Below are positions 6,948 to 7,362 of a stretch of 7,362 bases of DNA, in pieces. The notes under the pieces were generated by a model, which saw nothing but the letters and a program-made list of their open reading frames with translations, was not told where the DNA came from and searched no databases. How positions within the stretch are numbered: position 1 is the first letter of the stretch; the number at the start of each line of letters is the position of its first letter. Made by a program: the position numbers and the translations under genes. The DNA lies in NCBI GenBank assembly GCA_037128295.1, contig JBAXWR010000334.1, positions 1-7,362 of the forward strand. The letters are read 5' to 3'. This stretch comes from JAAFHB01 sp037128295. Its GTDB lineage: Bacteria; Bacteroidota; Bacteroidia; Bacteroidales; Prolixibacteraceae.

Positions 6948-6999
6948 CCCCCGCGTTTGTAATCCCGAGGCGTCGGGACTCCGATTTATCGGAGAGGGG
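6948..6999. repeat. Compound repeat with two adjacent hairpins inside a C/G clamp
   Basis: TCCCGA/TCGGGA (6963-6968/6973-6978, loop GGCG) is followed directly by CTCCGAT/ATCGGAG (6979-6985/6988-6994, loop TT). The pair is enclosed by CCCC (within 6948-6952) and GGGG (6996-6999), giving a three-way-junction-like fold. The CGTTTGTAA at 6955-6963 and the GGGGTTGAT at 6996-7004 are shared with the flanking 49-base units. It therefore looks like a variant of the same family with a different hairpin inserted into its loop. Confidence 0.6.
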
Positions 7000-7011
7000 T
7001 TGATCTCAATC

Positions 7012-7060
7012 CCCCTCGTTTGTAACGAGGGGTTGATGGTTTATCGTTTATAACGATTTT
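7012..7060 (+). repeat. 49-base hairpin repeat unit, copy B
   Basis: Same architecture as the unit at 6883: the identical 9-base-pair hairpin CCCCTCGTT/AACGAGGGG (7012-7032), linker TTGATGGTTT, then ATCGTT/AACGAT around TAT (7043-7057) and TTTT. Two of the three differences from copy A are the outer two bases of the small loop (TGC to TAT). The third (G to A) adds one more base pair to the second stem. The differences keep the fold. Confidence 0.7.
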
Positions 7061-7069
7061 CCGTTTCCC

Positions 7070-7116
7070 CGTCCGAAGGGTTATTCCCTCTTTTCCGGGC
7101 GTTTCGATCGCGGACG
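7070..7116. repeat. Imperfect stem-loop in the intergenic repeat cluster
   Basis: CGTCCG (7070-7075) pairs with CGGACG (7111-7116), enclosing a short AGGG/CCCT stem (7077-7080/7086-7089). It is weaker than its neighbours and could be chance in this GC-richer stretch. It is reported because it continues the run of hairpins without a gap. Confidence 0.35.
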
Positions 7117-7138
7117 GTTTGTGGGAGGGTGCATTCTT

Positions 7139-7208
7139 CCCTGGGTTGCACGGTCCGAATAACTTTTGAGCAATAACATGGCCTTTGCTCGGGACCGCTT
7201 ACCCAGGG
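7139..7208. repeat. 70-base nested stem structure
   Basis: Three nested perfect stems are seen: CCCTGGGT/ACCCAGGG (7139-7146/7201-7208), CGGTCC/GGACCG (7151-7156/7192-7197) and GAGCAA/TTGCTC (7168-7173/7185-7190), separated by small internal loops. It could be a structured transcript or a larger palindromic repeat. No reading frame of note and no clear promoter accompany it, so I cannot say if it is transcribed. It most resembles a dispersed Bacteroidota intergenic element, but I cannot assign it to a named family. Confidence 0.5.
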
Positions 7209-7220
7209 CTATTCATGTTG

Positions 7221-7236
7221 AACCCATTTCAGGGTT
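7221..7236. repeat. Small hairpin next to the nested stem
   Basis: AACCC (7221-7225) and GGGTT (7232-7236) pair around a six-base loop, twelve bases after the nested 70-base structure. It is probably the tail of the same element. Bases 7237-7290 after it are AT-rich and show nothing that I can assign. Confidence 0.35.
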
Positions 7237-7290
7237 ATTACATAACGTATTGTGTCTTAATAAACTCATTCCTAGTAGATTGATATAGTA

Positions 7291-7362
7291 TAGAAAAACA
7301 AACTTTAGCATCTGGTGTCCCGGTGACTTTGAGCAACTGCCCCCACGAAGATTGACCGCTTT
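7291..7362 (+). repeat. Dispersed stem-loop repeat, copy 2 (cut by the window end)
   Basis: Aligns without gaps to 4211-4282 (60 of 72 identical), with the left arm GTGTCCCGGTGACT at 7315-7328 fully conserved. The right arm lies beyond the window. By analogy with copy 1, a sequence close to AGTCACCCGGACAC should begin three bases after the window end. It has the same orientation as copy 1, about 3.08 kb away. Confidence 0.7.

Noticed and set aside
6856..7362. CRISPR array as an explanation for the repeated hairpins
   Set aside because: There are only two near-identical units, the spacing is 129 bases, and there are no regular spacers or cas genes.

Overview
The window looks like chromosomal DNA of a member of the Bacteroidota, most likely Bacteroidales or a relative such as Marinilabiliales. 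This is inferred from gene content: a SusC-type TonB-dependent receptor with an STN domain, a FecR anti-sigma factor with the Bacteroidota-type C-terminal domain, a matching ECF sigma factor, exact TAnnTTTG -7 promoter elements, and no clear Shine-Dalgarno sequences. No species can be named from the sequence alone.

Left and centre (1-4068, minus strand): three genes read leftwards in the order ECF sigma factor (4068-3475), FecR-like anti-sigma factor (3379-2327), SusC-like outer-membrane receptor (2205 to beyond base 1, C-terminus missing). This is the usual trans-envelope signalling arrangement at the head of a polysaccharide-utilisation locus. Ligand binding at the STN-bearing receptor is passed to periplasmic FecR, which frees the sigma factor. 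A SusD-like lipoprotein and glycan-degrading enzymes would be expected to the left of base 1. The sigma gene has no ATG codon in frame and seems to start at TTG. A strong hairpin lies between the anti-sigma and receptor genes.

Divergent intergenic region (4069-4470): it carries a minus-strand promoter element just before the sigma gene, a REP-like pair of mirrored hairpins, the first copy of a dispersed stem-loop repeat, and a plus-strand promoter element before the next gene.

Right (4471-6855, plus strand): one large secreted enzyme, a discoidin (F5/8 type C) domain fused to a GH127-type (DUF1680) beta-L-arabinofuranosidase domain. Its zinc-thiolate catalytic residues are all present. It probably acts on L-arabinofuranose-containing plant or other complex glycans, and may cooperate with the divergent SusC locus.

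Right end (6856-7362): about 500 bases with no credible gene, filled with hairpin-forming repeats. There are two near-identical 49-base units, a compound double hairpin between them, a 70-base nested stem, and a second, window-truncated copy of the 4211 repeat. The two copies of that repeat lie in the same orientation and bracket the glycosidase gene. I see no clear new enzymatic system. The repeat landscape and the ATG-less sigma gene are the least ordinary elements.
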